Assembly: GCF_016648855.1 (NCBI RefSeq)
Contig: NZ_JACLQU010000017.1
Coordinates: 9,921-54,809 of the forward strand
Direction of reading: 5' to 3'
Length of the DNA stretch: 44,889 nucleotides
Source: Streptococcus parasanguinis
Lineage (GTDB): Bacteria > Bacillota > Bacilli > Lactobacillales > Streptococcaceae
Shown here: one piece after another, positions 18,253 to 26,297 of the stretch
Layout of the letters: every line of letters begins with the position of its first letter
How positions within the stretch are numbered: the stretch's first letter is position 1
The notes under the pieces: generated by a model
What the model was told of the DNA's origin: nothing
Databases searched by the model: none
The model's input: the letters and a program-made list of their open reading frames with translations, nothing else
Translations under genes and position numbers: made by a program

Positions 18253-18549
18253 GTTCACCCCAAATTTTTGTAACTAGGTGATACTTGAAATTAATACAAA
18301 TTTGGTTGTTTTTGATAAATCTAAGCAACACTAAATGATGAAGTGAAAGGGGATGAATCTTTGATAGTATTCATTTATTGTGAAATATGATATATTTATT
18401 AATTAGATGGATGAATACTTCTAGAGTTAAATATAGCATAATAGGGACAGACTTTTTGGTTTATTTTTGTTTGTAGTCGGATTATGAAAGAATATCCAAT
18501 ATTATGCGATAAGATAGAATGTTACAAAAAAGAAAGGGGATGCAATCCG

Positions 18550-18852
18550 ATGAAGAAAGACAGATTAATTGTATTGACAGATGCTGTTCTAGCAATTATT
18601 ATGACCATCTTGATTTTAGAGTTAGAAAAACCAACAACACCAAGTCTTGAAGCTTTTTGGGATTTACGGCAAAATTTCTTTGCTTGTTTTCTTTCCTTTT
18701 TCTGGTTGGGATCGTTATGGATGGCACTAAACACATTATGGGAAAAGGTTGAGAAAATTTCCTCAGAAATTATTTGGTGGAATTTGTTTCTACTCTTGGA
18801 GCGGCAGGAGTTCTCTTTGGAGAATTTCATGCCATCCAAGATACCAGTCTGA
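18550..18852 (+). pseudogene. TMEM175 (DUF1211) family protein, N-terminal half
   Basis: The first 75-80 codons (RLIVLTDAVLAIIMTILILEL, then ACFLSFFWLGSLWM and SEIIWWNLFLL) are the N-terminal half of a bacterial TMEM175-type potassium channel subunit. After WWNLFLL the frame runs into unrelated sequence and stops at 18852. An AAAGGGGA site precedes the ATG at 18550. The matching C-terminal half, starting at the point where this half breaks off, is found at 25554-25901. The gene is therefore broken, either by insertion of about 6.7 kb or by recombination between elements. Confidence 0.75.
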
Positions 18853-19118
18853 ATGATGTGGTGGACCGGATCTATATAAATGTCAAGGATTTACCGTTTC
18901 AGTCCTTGGGAGCTTTAGCTAATATCCTGTCTGATGTTAAGAAGGGACTGATTCAAGACAGTCATATCTGGTCTTTCTTCCAGTCATTTTTCAAACAATA
19001 TCAGTTGATAATCAGCTTAAATCAGATCTATCAGTTTGTCTATCTTTCTCTGATGGAGATCATGTCCTATCTTCACTTTGATTATTGGAAAAAACGGCTC
19101 GGTCAGGAGCTAGTATGA
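18774..19118 (+). pseudogene. C-terminal fragment of an unidentified protein
   Basis: An open frame of 114 codons overlaps the broken TMEM175 end in another frame. It has no ribosome-binding site and starts only at a chance TTG. The product (GAAGVLFGEFHAIQD, later IYQFVYLSLMEIMSYLHFDYW) is not recognised. It is probably the 3' end of a gene whose 5' part was lost at the junction near 18780. It lies 13 bp upstream of the K+ channel gene, so it was probably the first gene of that operon. Confidence 0.45.
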
Positions 19119-19131
19119 ATAAGGAGAACAA

Positions 19132-19455
19132 ATGAGACGTTTAAAAATGTTATGGCATATTATACAGGTTACGGGTTTTACTCGGTTTGCTCTGAGTTTT
19201 GTGACCTTTGTTTTTGGGTCAGGAGGCGTGCTTTTCCTAGTTGAACCTGCTATCACAAATTACGGAGACGGTCTTTGGTATGCTTTTGTGACTTCGACGA
19301 CTGTCGGCTACGGGGATCTCCTAGCTGTGACCTTGATTGGAAGGATTACCAGTGTCTTCTTGACGATTTATGGGCTCATATTTTTTGGCTGTTTATCAGC
19401 TGTTATTATTAATTATTATACCGATTTAAATAAGGAAAGAGGAGAGGACAAATGA
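19132..19455 (+). CDS. Two-TM potassium channel family protein
   Basis: This 107-residue membrane protein has a helix near 20-36, a pore loop with the selectivity filter TTVGYGD (56-62), and a second helix near 66-92. This is the minimal Ion_trans_2/KcsA-like architecture, without a ligand-binding RCK domain. Four subunits would form the pore. An AAGGAG site precedes it, and it overlaps the next gene by 4 bp (ATGA), so channel and DUF389 protein are coupled. It is AT-rich like the rest of the island. Confidence 0.88.
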   Translation: MRRLKMLWHIIQVTGFTRFALSFVTFVFGSGGVLFLVEPAITNYGDGLWYAFVTSTTVGYGDLLAVTLIGRITSVFLTIYGLIFFGCLSAVIINYYTDLNKERGEDK

Positions 19456-20501
19456 CTGCCAATTATTCAACACGGGAATACCGTGAGAAATTATACGATG
19501 ACCTTCATGTTCGATTGAGAGATACAGCGATTTTGATGTGTGCAATTTTTATTGCCTCTATCGGTCTAAATATGCATTCAACAGCTGTTATTATTGGAGC
19601 CATGTTAATTTCACCTCTCATGACACCGATTGTTGGACTGGGATTCGGTTTAGCTATTTTTGATACGCGTTTAATCAAGCAATCTCTAGAGGTTTTATTG
19701 ACTCAAGTGTTGGTCAGTTTGCTTGTCTCGACTCTGTATTTCTGGATTTCTCCCTTGTCTTATGCAAGTAGCGAGTTGATCGCACGAACCTCTCCAACCA
19801 TTTGGGATGTTCTCATTGCTATTGCTGGTGGGATTGCTGGTGTGATCGGTTCAAGGAAAAAAGAAGCAAACAATATCGTGCCAGGAGTAGCCATTGCTAC
19901 AGCTTTGATGCCGCCTATCTGTACTGCTGGCTATGGTTTAGCTAATGGGAATGTACGATTTTTATTGGGGGCTCTCTATCTTTTCTTGATCAACTGTGTC
20001 TTTATCATGCTAGCCAACATTGTTGGAACAAGAATTTTGATGAGAAAATCTCCTTTAACTTCATTTAAAGAGCTGAGCATTAAAATGAGAATTGGCTTGA
20101 TTTCTTTGATTGTATTGTTGATTCTTCCAGCTAGCTATTCGGCAGTTACTCTGACAATAGAACAAGCGCGCAAAGAAGGGATCAAACAGTTTGTAGGAAA
20201 AGAGTTCGCCAATTATACGGTTATTAATCAAGTCTACAAGTCAAGTAACAATGAATTGGTCTTGACGGTTGTTGGAGATCCGATTTCAGAAGAAGAATTA
20301 GAAACACTCCACCAAAAACAAGCCTCTTACGGTATTCAATCTGTTCAATTGAAAGTGAATCAAGTTCAGAACTCGCCAACATTAGATAGTGAAGCGACCA
20401 AGGAATTTTATGAAAACATTGACAAGTATATTGATCAAAAACTCTCTGAAAAAGATTCACAAAACGATCTCGTAAAAGAAAATGAAGCAGACAAGGATTG
20501 A
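19452..20501 (+). CDS. DUF389 / TIGR00341 family membrane protein
   Basis: The 349-residue protein has an N-terminal tail, then six or more hydrophobic helices with the family motif GAMLISPLMTPIVGLG near 50-66 and GVAIATALMPPICTAGYGL near 147-165. A soluble C-terminal domain (about 235-349) follows. The DUF389 family has no settled function. The coupling to a K+ channel gene suggests a role in ion handling, but this is inference. Confidence 0.85.
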   Translation: MTANYSTREYREKLYDDLHVRLRDTAILMCAIFIASIGLNMHSTAVIIGAMLISPLMTPIVGLGFGLAIFDTRLIKQSLEVLLTQVLVSLLVSTLYFWISPLSYASSELIARTSPTIWDVLIAIAGGIAGVIGSRKKEANNIVPGVAIATALMPPICTAGYGLANGNVRFLLGALYLFLINCVFIMLANIVGTRILMRKSPLTSFKELSIKMRIGLISLIVLLILPASYSAVTLTIEQARKEGIKQFVGKEFANYTVINQVYKSSNNELVLTVVGDPISEEELETLHQKQASYGIQSVQLKVNQVQNSPTLDSEATKEFYENIDKYIDQKLSEKDSQNDLVKENEADKD

Positions 20502-20595
20502 GGACAATGAACTGAATCGGTTTTTACGCCGTGTTTTTCTTGTATCTTCCTCTTTCTTACTTATAGCAGGTTGTTTTTGCTTGAATAAGAAATAA
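20482..20595 (+). CDS. Possible 37-residue membrane peptide
   Basis: A small frame overlaps the end of the DUF389 gene. It starts at ATG 20482 and has a charged N-terminus (MKQTRIEDNELNRFLRR) followed by one hydrophobic stretch (VFLVSSSFLLIAGC). The ribosome-binding site is weak. It resembles a single-span membrane peptide, but there is no independent support that it is expressed. Confidence 0.3.
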   Translation: MKQTRIEDNELNRFLRRVFLVSSSFLLIAGCFCLNKK

Positions 20596-20769
20596 ATTAG
20601 AAGTTCTATCATCTAAGAAAAATGATGAAAAAAATCATTTAACTAATGGTGTGAACGTTTAGTGTTTATCAGCTCCATTCTCTGTAATTTTGGGGGTAAA
20701 ATCCACACCATTTAGATAAAATTAGTTGAATTTGATTGGAAAAACGCTTTTATAAAAGCGGAGAAAAGT

Positions 20770-20814
20770 CTTGATATTACGCTGTTTTTAGTCCAACTGA
20801 AATTCATACTTTCC
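20770..20814 (+). repeat. 45-bp element-end repeat, copy 1
   Basis: This stretch lies directly before att copy 2 and is repeated at 26022-26066 with one mismatch in 45. It is absent upstream of the att site in rpsI, so it marks the right end of an integrated element and not host DNA. Confidence 0.85.
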
Positions 20815-20865
20815 AAACCAGGCTTGAAAAAGGCCCGTAAAGCATCACAATTTAGTAAACGTTAA
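20815..20865 (+). repeat. att copy 2 (rpsI 3'-end duplicate)
   Basis: This differs from att copy 1 at two of 51 positions (AAA to AAG, GCT to GCC), both synonymous. It marks the junction between the first and second element remnants. A terminator follows at 20896. Confidence 0.88.
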
Positions 20866-20895
20866 TTCGTTACTGGACAGCAGAATACAAACGAA

Positions 20896-20926
20896 AACAC
20901 TTTGCATCTTGCAAGGTGTTTTTTTC
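20896..20926 (+). terminator. Terminator after att copy 2
   Basis: AACAC-tt-TGCA pairs with TGCA-ag-GTGTT, followed by T7. It occupies the position that a terminator holds after an rpsI end. Confidence 0.88.
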
Positions 20927-20997
20927 TATGAGAACTGGCGGTGCGCAATTAGGATAGCTCTAGCGACTTTAGTCGCATAGAGATATGCTATGCATAG

Positions 20998-21579
20998 TTG
21001 CCCCAAGAAAACAATGCTTCTTGGTCCACCCTGTTAGACAAGCTTCAAAACCAAGGAATCCAACAGATTTCTCTTGTAGTTACAGATGGCTTTAAGGGGC
21101 TTGAGCAGATTATCAGTCAGGCTCACCCATTAGCTAAACAACAATGTTGCTTAATTCATATTAGTCGAAATCTAGCTAGTAAAGTGAAACGAGCAGATAG
21201 AGCGGTTATTCTGGGGCAATTTATAATGATTTATCGTGCTGAAAATTTAGAAATGGCAGGACAAGCTTTAGAGGACTTTCTCGCCGAATGGAAACCAAAG
21301 TATAGGAAAGTCATGGAAAGTCTGGAGAAGACGGATAATCTTTTAACTTTTTATCAGTTTCCCTACCAGATTTGGCACAGCATGTATTCGACAAACCTCA
21401 TTGAGTCTCTTAACAAAGAAATCAAACATCAAACGAAAAAGAAGGTTCTTTTTCCTAATGAGGAGGCTCTGGAACGTTACTTAGTTACGTTGTTTGAAGA
21501 TTATAATTTCAAGCAAAGTCAACGAATCCATAAAGGGTTTGGTCAATGTTCTGATACACTTGAAAGCTTATTTAATTAA
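20998..21579 (+). pseudogene. IS256-family transposase, C-terminal fragment
   Basis: The 193 codons match the C-terminal half of an IS256-type transposase (VVTDGFKGLEQ, QQCCLIHISRN, MYSTNLIESLNKEIK). An intact enzyme has about 390-400 residues, so the N-terminal half, including the first catalytic Asp region, is missing. The frame begins after a stop at 20995. It is a non-functional insertion-sequence remnant that entered the island and later lost its left half. Confidence 0.85.
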
Positions 21580-21597
21580 CACTCCGTAACTCTACTT

Positions 21598-21632
21598 AAG
21601 TGTTTACACATAATTATTGACAGTATCAAAAA
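21598..21632 (+). mobile_element. Probable right end of the IS256-family remnant
   Basis: AGTGTTTACACATAATTATT-GACAGT follows the transposase stop by about 20 bp, where IS256-type elements have their terminal repeat. No left end is present to compare. Confidence 0.45.
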
Positions 21633-21709
21633 ATAAAGTATATTGTTTTCATCATAATATAATTAAATATCAGTATAGAGAATTTTATCTATATATCAGA
21701 TATCAGCAA

Positions 21710-21738
21710 TTGCTTTTGCTGTCATTTTTCGCTACAAT
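21710..21738 (+). promoter_or_regulatory. Promoter of the DUF6110-ATPase pair
   Basis: TTGCTT (21710-21715), a 17-bp spacer and TACAAT (21733-21738) are followed by AAGGAGG and the ATG at 21760. Confidence 0.7.
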
Positions 21739-21759
21739 AGTTACAAGGAGGAAATAAAC

Positions 21760-22038
21760 ATGTTAAAAGAAGTATTAAACGTCGCAAAAGTTGCGAAAAA
21801 ATCATCTCTCTTCTTAGGAGGGGTAGCATTTGGGACGCTTGGCTTGAAAGTCTTAGCAAGTAAAGAAGCTAAGAAAGGCTATTCTAAGGCCTTGGCTAAA
21901 GCTTACAAATTGAAAGATGGACTGGATGCATCTGTTTCTGTTGTAAAACAACACGGTGATGATGTTTTACAAGACGCTAAATATTTATACGAACAGGAAA
22001 AGAAAGAAGAACAATTAGATAGCCTGACAGGTGAATAA
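21760..22038 (+). CDS. DUF6110 family small membrane-associated protein
   Basis: The 92-residue protein has one hydrophobic segment near the N-terminus (SLFLGGVAFGTLGLKVLAS, about 16-34), a Lys-rich helix and an acidic tail. It matches small proteins (DUF6110) regularly found directly before heavy-metal P-type ATPases. It stops 1 bp before the ATPase start, so the two are translationally coupled. A helper or subunit role for the ATPase is inferred from this coupling; no biochemical role is known to me. Confidence 0.7.
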   Translation: MLKEVLNVAKVAKKSSLFLGGVAFGTLGLKVLASKEAKKGYSKALAKAYKLKDGLDASVSVVKQHGDDVLQDAKYLYEQEKKEEQLDSLTGE

Positions 22039-22039
22039 T

Positions 22040-24103
22040 ATGTCTTTTAAAGTGCTACACAGAGGATATCAACATATCCGATTATCGTCCTCGTTTTCAC
22101 TGACCTTGGATATTCAAGATTATCTTCGTTCCTTGGCTAAAGATGAAAAAGGGATCGACTCTATTCAGTTTTATATGGATCAGCAGCACTTTACTCTACG
22201 TATGAAAGAAGGCTTCTCTGTATTAGAAAATGCAGAGGCCTTTTTAAAAAAAATTGACAAGGGGAAAGTTTCGGACTTGATGACTCTTCCCATTCGTAGA
22301 GAAGAGAGTGCTTATTCAATTGTATCGGGTGCAGCGATTAAGCGTTTGCTGTTTCGAAGTTTTGTACCCTACCCTATTCGTTATATTTGGACTTGTTATC
22401 AGGCTTTGGGTTATGTCAAAGAAGCCTATCAAACTTTAGCGCGCAAGGAACTAACCATGGAGGTCTTGGACTGTTCGGCCATTTTGTTGTCCTTGTTTAT
22501 GAACCAATCCAAGACAGCTAGCAACATCATGTTTATGCTTGATTTGGGTAATCATCTGGATCAGTGGTCTTTAAAAAAAACAGCAACAGATTTGGAACAA
22601 AGCCTTCTTGCTAAAGAAAGTGATGTTTTCTTAGTGCGGGGAGACATGGTCATCAGCATCAAGAGTTCTGATGTTCAAGTAGGTGATGTATTAGTTGTCT
22701 CCCAAGGGAATGAAATCTTGTTTGACGGCCAAGTGGTTTCAGGATTAGGCATGGTCAATGAGAGTTCCTTGACTGGAGAGAGCTTCCCTGTTGAAAAGAA
22801 AGAGGGAGATTCTGTATGTGCGAATACTGTTTTGGAAACAGGAGAGTTAAGAATTCGTGTGACTGATAATCAGATAAACAGTCGTATTTTGCAACTCATC
22901 AATCTGATGAAAAAATCTGAAGAGAGTAAGAAGACAAAACAACGTCATTTTATTAGGATGGCAGACAAGGTTGTAAAATATAACTTCTTAGGTGCTGGTT
23001 TGACTTATCTGTTAACAGGTTCGTTTTCAAAAGCCATTTCCTTTTTATTGGTGGATTTTTCATGTGCTCTAAAAATATCCACACCTGTAGCCTACCTTAC
23101 GGCCATAAAGGAAGGTCTAAATCGAGAAATGGTTATTAAAGATGGTGATGTATTAGAAAAATATCTGGAAGTGGATACTTTCTTGTTTGATAAAACGGGT
23201 ACCATCACGACGAGTTATCCTTTGGTTGAAAAGGTTCTTCCTTTCGGAGATTATACTGAGAAAGATATTTTAAGAATAAGTGCATGTTTGGAGGAACATA
23301 TCTATCATCCTATTGCCAATGCAATTGTTAAACAAGCTGAAATTGAAGGCATTGAACACGAAGAAATGCATGGCAAGCTTCAGTATGTTGCAAGCAAAGG
23401 GATTAAATCGCAAATTGATGGTCAATCGGTTGTCATTGGAAATTATGTACTAATGCAAGACGAACAGGTAAGAATTAGTTCTGAGCAGCTGGCCTTGATT
23501 AAGCAATATAAGACTCATTACAATTTATTGTTTTTGGCTTATAAGAAAGAATTAATTGGGATGTTTTGTATCCACACTCCCTTGAGAAGCGAGGCGAAAG
23601 TTGCATTGAAAAAGCTAAAGCGCCAAGGGAAAAAACTGATTCTGGCAACTGGTGATACGTTGGCTAGAACAGAAGAGTTGGTTAAAGATCTGCCATTTGA
23701 CAACGTTTATACTGATTTAAAACCAGATGGTAAGTTTCAGTTGGTTCAGGAATTACAGAAAGCTGGCCGAACTATTTTGATGGTTGGAGACGGGTTAAAC
23801 GACTCTGCTGCCTTGACGCTTGCAGATATTGGGGTTGTGATGAATGAAAGTGCTGATATTTCTAAGCAGATGAGTGATATTTTATTATTAGATAATCGTT
23901 TAGATTTCTTCGAGGAATTGAATTCTTTATCTGAATCGTTGCAGAAATTAATTCAAAGAAATATTCAAGAAACAGTTGTAATAAATGGAAGTTTAATTGG
24001 ATTTGGGTTGTTAAATTGGTTAAGCCCATCTAATCTTTCGATATTGCACAATCTGACTACTTTAAGAATCGTCCTTCGTAGTCTTTCTATTAAAAGTAGG
24101 TAA
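22040..24103 (+). CDS. Divergent P1B-type (heavy-metal) ATPase
   Basis: This 687-residue membrane ATPase has the actuator loop TGES near 242, phosphorylation motif DKTGT (Asp384), the P1B-specific HP pair in YHPIANAIV, and hinge GDGLNDSAAL. The transmembrane metal motif, normally CPC or SPC, reads FSC: Cys342 is kept in SCALKISTP but the proline is gone. The N-terminal region (about 1-75) resembles a metal-binding domain that has lost its CxxC. Metal specificity is therefore open (Fe, Mn and Zn are possible). The start at ATG 22040 is preferred over the upstream GTG at 22031. Confidence 0.82.
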   Translation: MSFKVLHRGYQHIRLSSSFSLTLDIQDYLRSLAKDEKGIDSIQFYMDQQHFTLRMKEGFSVLENAEAFLKKIDKGKVSDLMTLPIRREESAYSIVSGAAIKRLLFRSFVPYPIRYIWTCYQALGYVKEAYQTLARKELTMEVLDCSAILLSLFMNQSKTASNIMFMLDLGNHLDQWSLKKTATDLEQSLLAKESDVFLVRGDMVISIKSSDVQVGDVLVVSQGNEILFDGQVVSGLGMVNESSLTGESFPVEKKEGDSVCANTVLETGELRIRVTDNQINSRILQLINLMKKSEESKKTKQRHFIRMADKVVKYNFLGAGLTYLLTGSFSKAISFLLVDFSCALKISTPVAYLTAIKEGLNREMVIKDGDVLEKYLEVDTFLFDKTGTITTSYPLVEKVLPFGDYTEKDILRISACLEEHIYHPIANAIVKQAEIEGIEHEEMHGKLQYVASKGIKSQIDGQSVVIGNYVLMQDEQVRISSEQLALIKQYKTHYNLLFLAYKKELIGMFCIHTPLRSEAKVALKKLKRQGKKLILATGDTLARTEELVKDLPFDNVYTDLKPDGKFQLVQELQKAGRTILMVGDGLNDSAALTLADIGVVMNESADISKQMSDILLLDNRLDFFEELNSLSESLQKLIQRNIQETVVINGSLIGFGLLNWLSPSNLSILHNLTTLRIVLRSLSIKSR

Positions 24104-24160
24104 GAGACCGAGAAGCTGAGGTTATAAAAACTAAAAGGAGTTGTCTCATTTGAGAATAAC

Positions 24161-24190
24161 GGCTCTTTGTCAACTGTAGTGGGTTGATGG
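24161..24190 (+). mobile_element. ISL3-type terminal repeat remnant
   Basis: GGCTCTTTGTCAACTGTAGT and the following GGGTTGATGG resemble the terminal inverted repeat of streptococcal ISL3-family elements such as IS1167, from memory. No transposase or second end is nearby, so only a scar remains. Confidence 0.55.
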
Positions 24191-24203
24191 AAAATTATAC
24201 CCT

Positions 24204-24234
24204 GGAGAGGACCAAATTGGTTCTCTCCTTTTAA
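24204..24234 (+). terminator. Terminator after the P-type ATPase gene
   Basis: GGAGAG-g-ACCA/TGGT-t-CTCTCC is followed by TTTT. It separates the ATPase unit from the cadmium module. Confidence 0.75.
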
Positions 24235-24341
24235 ATATTGAAAAAACCATTGGCAGTGGACATACTTTAAGACTATATATTTCTGAAACTAGTTTCACAA
24301 TACAAATATTGACATGCAATTATTAATTGGTGGATTTTAAG

Positions 24342-24370
24342 TTGACATCTACAAAGTTTAATGTTAAAAT
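24342..24370 (+). promoter_or_regulatory. Promoter of cadD-cadX
   Basis: A consensus TTGACA (24342-24347), a 17-bp spacer and an extended -10 TGT-TAAAAT (24365-24370) are present. The expected start site lies in the operator at 24373. Confidence 0.88.
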
Positions 24371-24372
24371 AC

Positions 24373-24392
24373 ATTCAAAAATATATTTGAAT
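24373..24392 (+). promoter_or_regulatory. ArsR-type operator of the cadmium module
   Basis: A perfect inverted repeat ATTCAAA-N6-TTTGAAT covers the expected transcription start. It closely resembles CadC-type operators. The regulator encoded at 25029 is the obvious ligand-responsive repressor. Confidence 0.85.
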
Positions 24393-24402
24393 GAGGTGCT
24401 TT

Positions 24403-25017
24403 ATGGTTCAAAATGTTGTTACTTCAATAATCCTGTATTCTGGGACAGCCGTAGACTTACTTATTATCCTAATGTTATTTTTTGCCAAAAGAAAAAGCAG
24501 AAAAGACATCATTAACATCTATTTAGGACAATTTCTAGGCTCTGTTAGTCTAATATTGCTAAGTTTACTTTTTGCATTTGTCTTAAATTATATTCCTAGT
24601 AAAGAGATTTTAGGTTTACTCGGTTTGATTCCAATTTTCCTAGGCCTCAAAGTTTTGCTTTTAGGAGATTCTGATGGAGAAGCTATTGCAAAAGATGGTT
24701 TGCGAAAAGACAATAAAAACTTGATTTTTCTAGTCGCTATGATTACTTTTGCAAGTTGTGGCGCTGACAATATTGGTGTCTTTGTCCCATATTTTACCAC
24801 CTTAAATTTAGCGAATTTGATAGTGACTTTACTTACTTTTCTAGTCATGATTTATCTCTTGGTTTTTTCTGCCCAAAAATTGGCACAAGTCCCTTCTGTT
24901 GGAGAAACTTTGGAAAAATATAGCAGATGGTTTATTGCCGTTGTCTATTTAGGATTGGGGATGTATATCCTGATTGAAAACAACAGCTTTGACATGCTGA
25001 GGGCTGTGTTCGGCTAG
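24403..25017 (+). CDS. cadD: CadD family cadmium resistance transporter
   Basis: The 204-residue protein has five or six hydrophobic helices and matches the CadD family of Gram-positive cadmium efflux or sequestration proteins (TFASCGADNIGVFVPYF near 124-140 is characteristic). The ATG at 24403 is chosen because GAGGTG precedes it; an upstream in-frame ATG at 24391 lies in the operator. It is followed by its ArsR-type regulator after 11 bp. The promoter-operator pattern predicts induction by Cd(II), possibly Zn(II). Confidence 0.9.
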   Translation: MVQNVVTSIILYSGTAVDLLIILMLFFAKRKSRKDIINIYLGQFLGSVSLILLSLLFAFVLNYIPSKEILGLLGLIPIFLGLKVLLLGDSDGEAIAKDGLRKDNKNLIFLVAMITFASCGADNIGVFVPYFTTLNLANLIVTLLTFLVMIYLLVFSAQKLAQVPSVGETLEKYSRWFIAVVYLGLGMYILIENNSFDMLRAVFG

Positions 25018-25028
25018 GAGAAAAAATT

Positions 25029-25367
25029 ATGAAAAAAGATAGTATCTGTCAAGTGGATGTTATAAATCAACAAAATGTTATAACCGCAACGAACTACCTT
25101 GAAAAGGAAAAAGTCCAAAAATCACTTCGTATTTTATCAAAGTTTACCGATAATAAACAGATAAATATCATCTTTTATCTCCTTGCTGTTGAAGAACTCT
25201 GTGTCTGTGATATAGCCTGTTTACTAAATCTCAGTATGGCATCTGCCTCTCACCATCTTCGTAAACTAGCCAATCAAAACATCTTGGATACTAGAAGAGA
25301 GGGGAAAATTATATATTATTTTATAAAAGATGAGGAAATCAGAGATTTTTTTAATCAACTAGGATAA
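25029..25367 (+). CDS. cadX: ArsR/SmtB family metal-sensing repressor CadX
   Basis: The 112-residue winged-helix repressor aligns with CadC. Metal-site cysteines fall at Cys7, Cys58 and Cys60 (ELCVCD), the CadC alpha-3N numbering. CadC Cys11 is replaced by Val, so the site is reduced by one thiol. The recognition helix is in MASASHHLRKL. It should bind the palindrome at 24373 and release it on metal binding. An AGGAG site precedes the ATG at 25029. Confidence 0.88.
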   Translation: MKKDSICQVDVINQQNVITATNYLEKEKVQKSLRILSKFTDNKQINIIFYLLAVEELCVCDIACLLNLSMASASHHLRKLANQNILDTRREGKIIYYFIKDEEIRDFFNQLG

Positions 25368-25412
25368 CAACTATTTTTACTACTTTTCCATGATTATATA
25401 TAGGACTTATCT

Positions 25413-25547
25413 ATGAAATTTTTTGATGAAAATTACTCACAAGAAAGACCTGCTCGTAGCAAATGTTTAAGAAAAAAGTATAATTTAAAGCAAAGCGACC
25501 TAGGTAATGCAGGTCAAGTTAGCCAAGTTGAAAAGGGAGGAATTTGA
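25413..25547 (+). pseudogene. XRE-type HTH fragment
   Basis: The 44-codon frame contains LRKKYNLKQSDLG and VSQVEKGG, the first helices of a Cro/CI-type HTH domain, with apparent loss of residues between them. The frame stops at the junction with the TMEM175 C-terminal half. It is likely a decayed regulator gene and not functional. Confidence 0.5.
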
Positions 25548-25553
25548 AAGGAT

Positions 25554-25901
25554 TTGTATCTTTTATTTTTTGTTTCATTTATGTCCTATGCTACTGGAAT
25601 AGTTAGTAGTCATTTCATGAATCATACGGCACAGCTCTTTTATGGACTGATCGTTATTGTTTCAACGGTAGCAAACTGGTTTTTACATAAAGTAATTGAT
25701 AAACCCAATATAGATCAGAAAGAATTACTTGAAGCTAACGCACAATATAGAAAGTTATTGATACCTGACCAAATAATTAAAGGAGTGGGATTGATTCTAT
25801 CCTTAATTCTCTATCCTCCGATTATGATGTATAGTGTTTTAATTGCGGCATTTTACATCATAACTTTAAAAACACTATCTGAAAAAAGAGTGAATAACTA
25901 A
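25554..25901 (+). pseudogene. TMEM175 (DUF1211) family protein, C-terminal half
   Basis: These 115 codons (LFFVSFMSYATGIVSSHFMNH, AQLFYGLIVIVST, later IKGVGLILSLILYPP) are the second half of a TMEM175-type channel. There is no initiating N-terminal part and no start codon other than TTG. The missing first half matches the fragment at 18550. Both halves share the sequence around the break (WNLFLL and KDLYLLF), and together they would give about 190 residues, the normal family length. Confidence 0.75.
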
Positions 25902-26021
25902 AAAATGGTGATCAAAGTTAGGTGTATTATTTTAATGCTCACAGACCTAAACTATTCCCCTATTAAAACAATATTGATTCAAATTTTATGAAATGAATAA
26001 GTAGATTTCGTTCAGAAAATC

Positions 26022-26066
26022 CTTGATATTACGCTGTTTTTAGTCCAACTGAAATCCATACTTTCC
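26022..26066 (+). repeat. 45-bp element-end repeat, copy 2
   Basis: This matches 20770-20814 at 44 of 45 positions and again directly precedes an att copy. It marks the right end of the second element remnant. Confidence 0.85.
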
Positions 26067-26117
26067 AAACCAGGTCTTAAGAAAGCTCGTAAAGCTTCAC
26101 AATTTAGTAAACGTTAA
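26067..26117 (+). repeat. att copy 3 (rpsI 3'-end duplicate)
   Basis: This differs from att copy 1 at five of 51 positions (GGC to GGT, TTG to CTT, AAA to AAG, GCA to GCT). All are synonymous, so it still encodes the S9 C-terminus. Confidence 0.88.
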
Positions 26118-26142
26118 TTCGAAAGAATTACAATACTTACAA

Positions 26143-26169
26143 AGAGCACCTTTCGAGGTGTTCTTTTTG
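26143..26169 (+). terminator. Terminator after att copy 3
   Basis: AGAgCACC pairs with GGTGtTCT, followed by a T-run. Loop and flanks resemble the terminator at 28303, as if both derive from the sequence naturally following rpsI. Confidence 0.8.
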
Positions 26170-26297
26170 TATTTTCATACTAAATTGTGGTAGTTGACGT
26201 AGTTGTTGTGGCTTTAGCCGCTTACAATTACGGCTGCCATTCGACGAAGTCAATTGCCTCAAAACGTTAATCAACACGATACTATCAACGTTTACAG

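Noticed and set aside
20998..21579. An active IS256 element
   Set aside because: The N-terminal half of the transposase and the left terminal repeat are missing.
24391..24402. Upstream ATG for cadD
   Set aside because: It lies in the operator and overlaps the GAGGTG that serves the ATG at 24403.
20815..26117. Extra partial rpsI genes from gene duplication
   Set aside because: Only the 3' 51 bp are present, always with the 45-bp element end and never with the upstream part of rpsI; site-specific integration explains this better.
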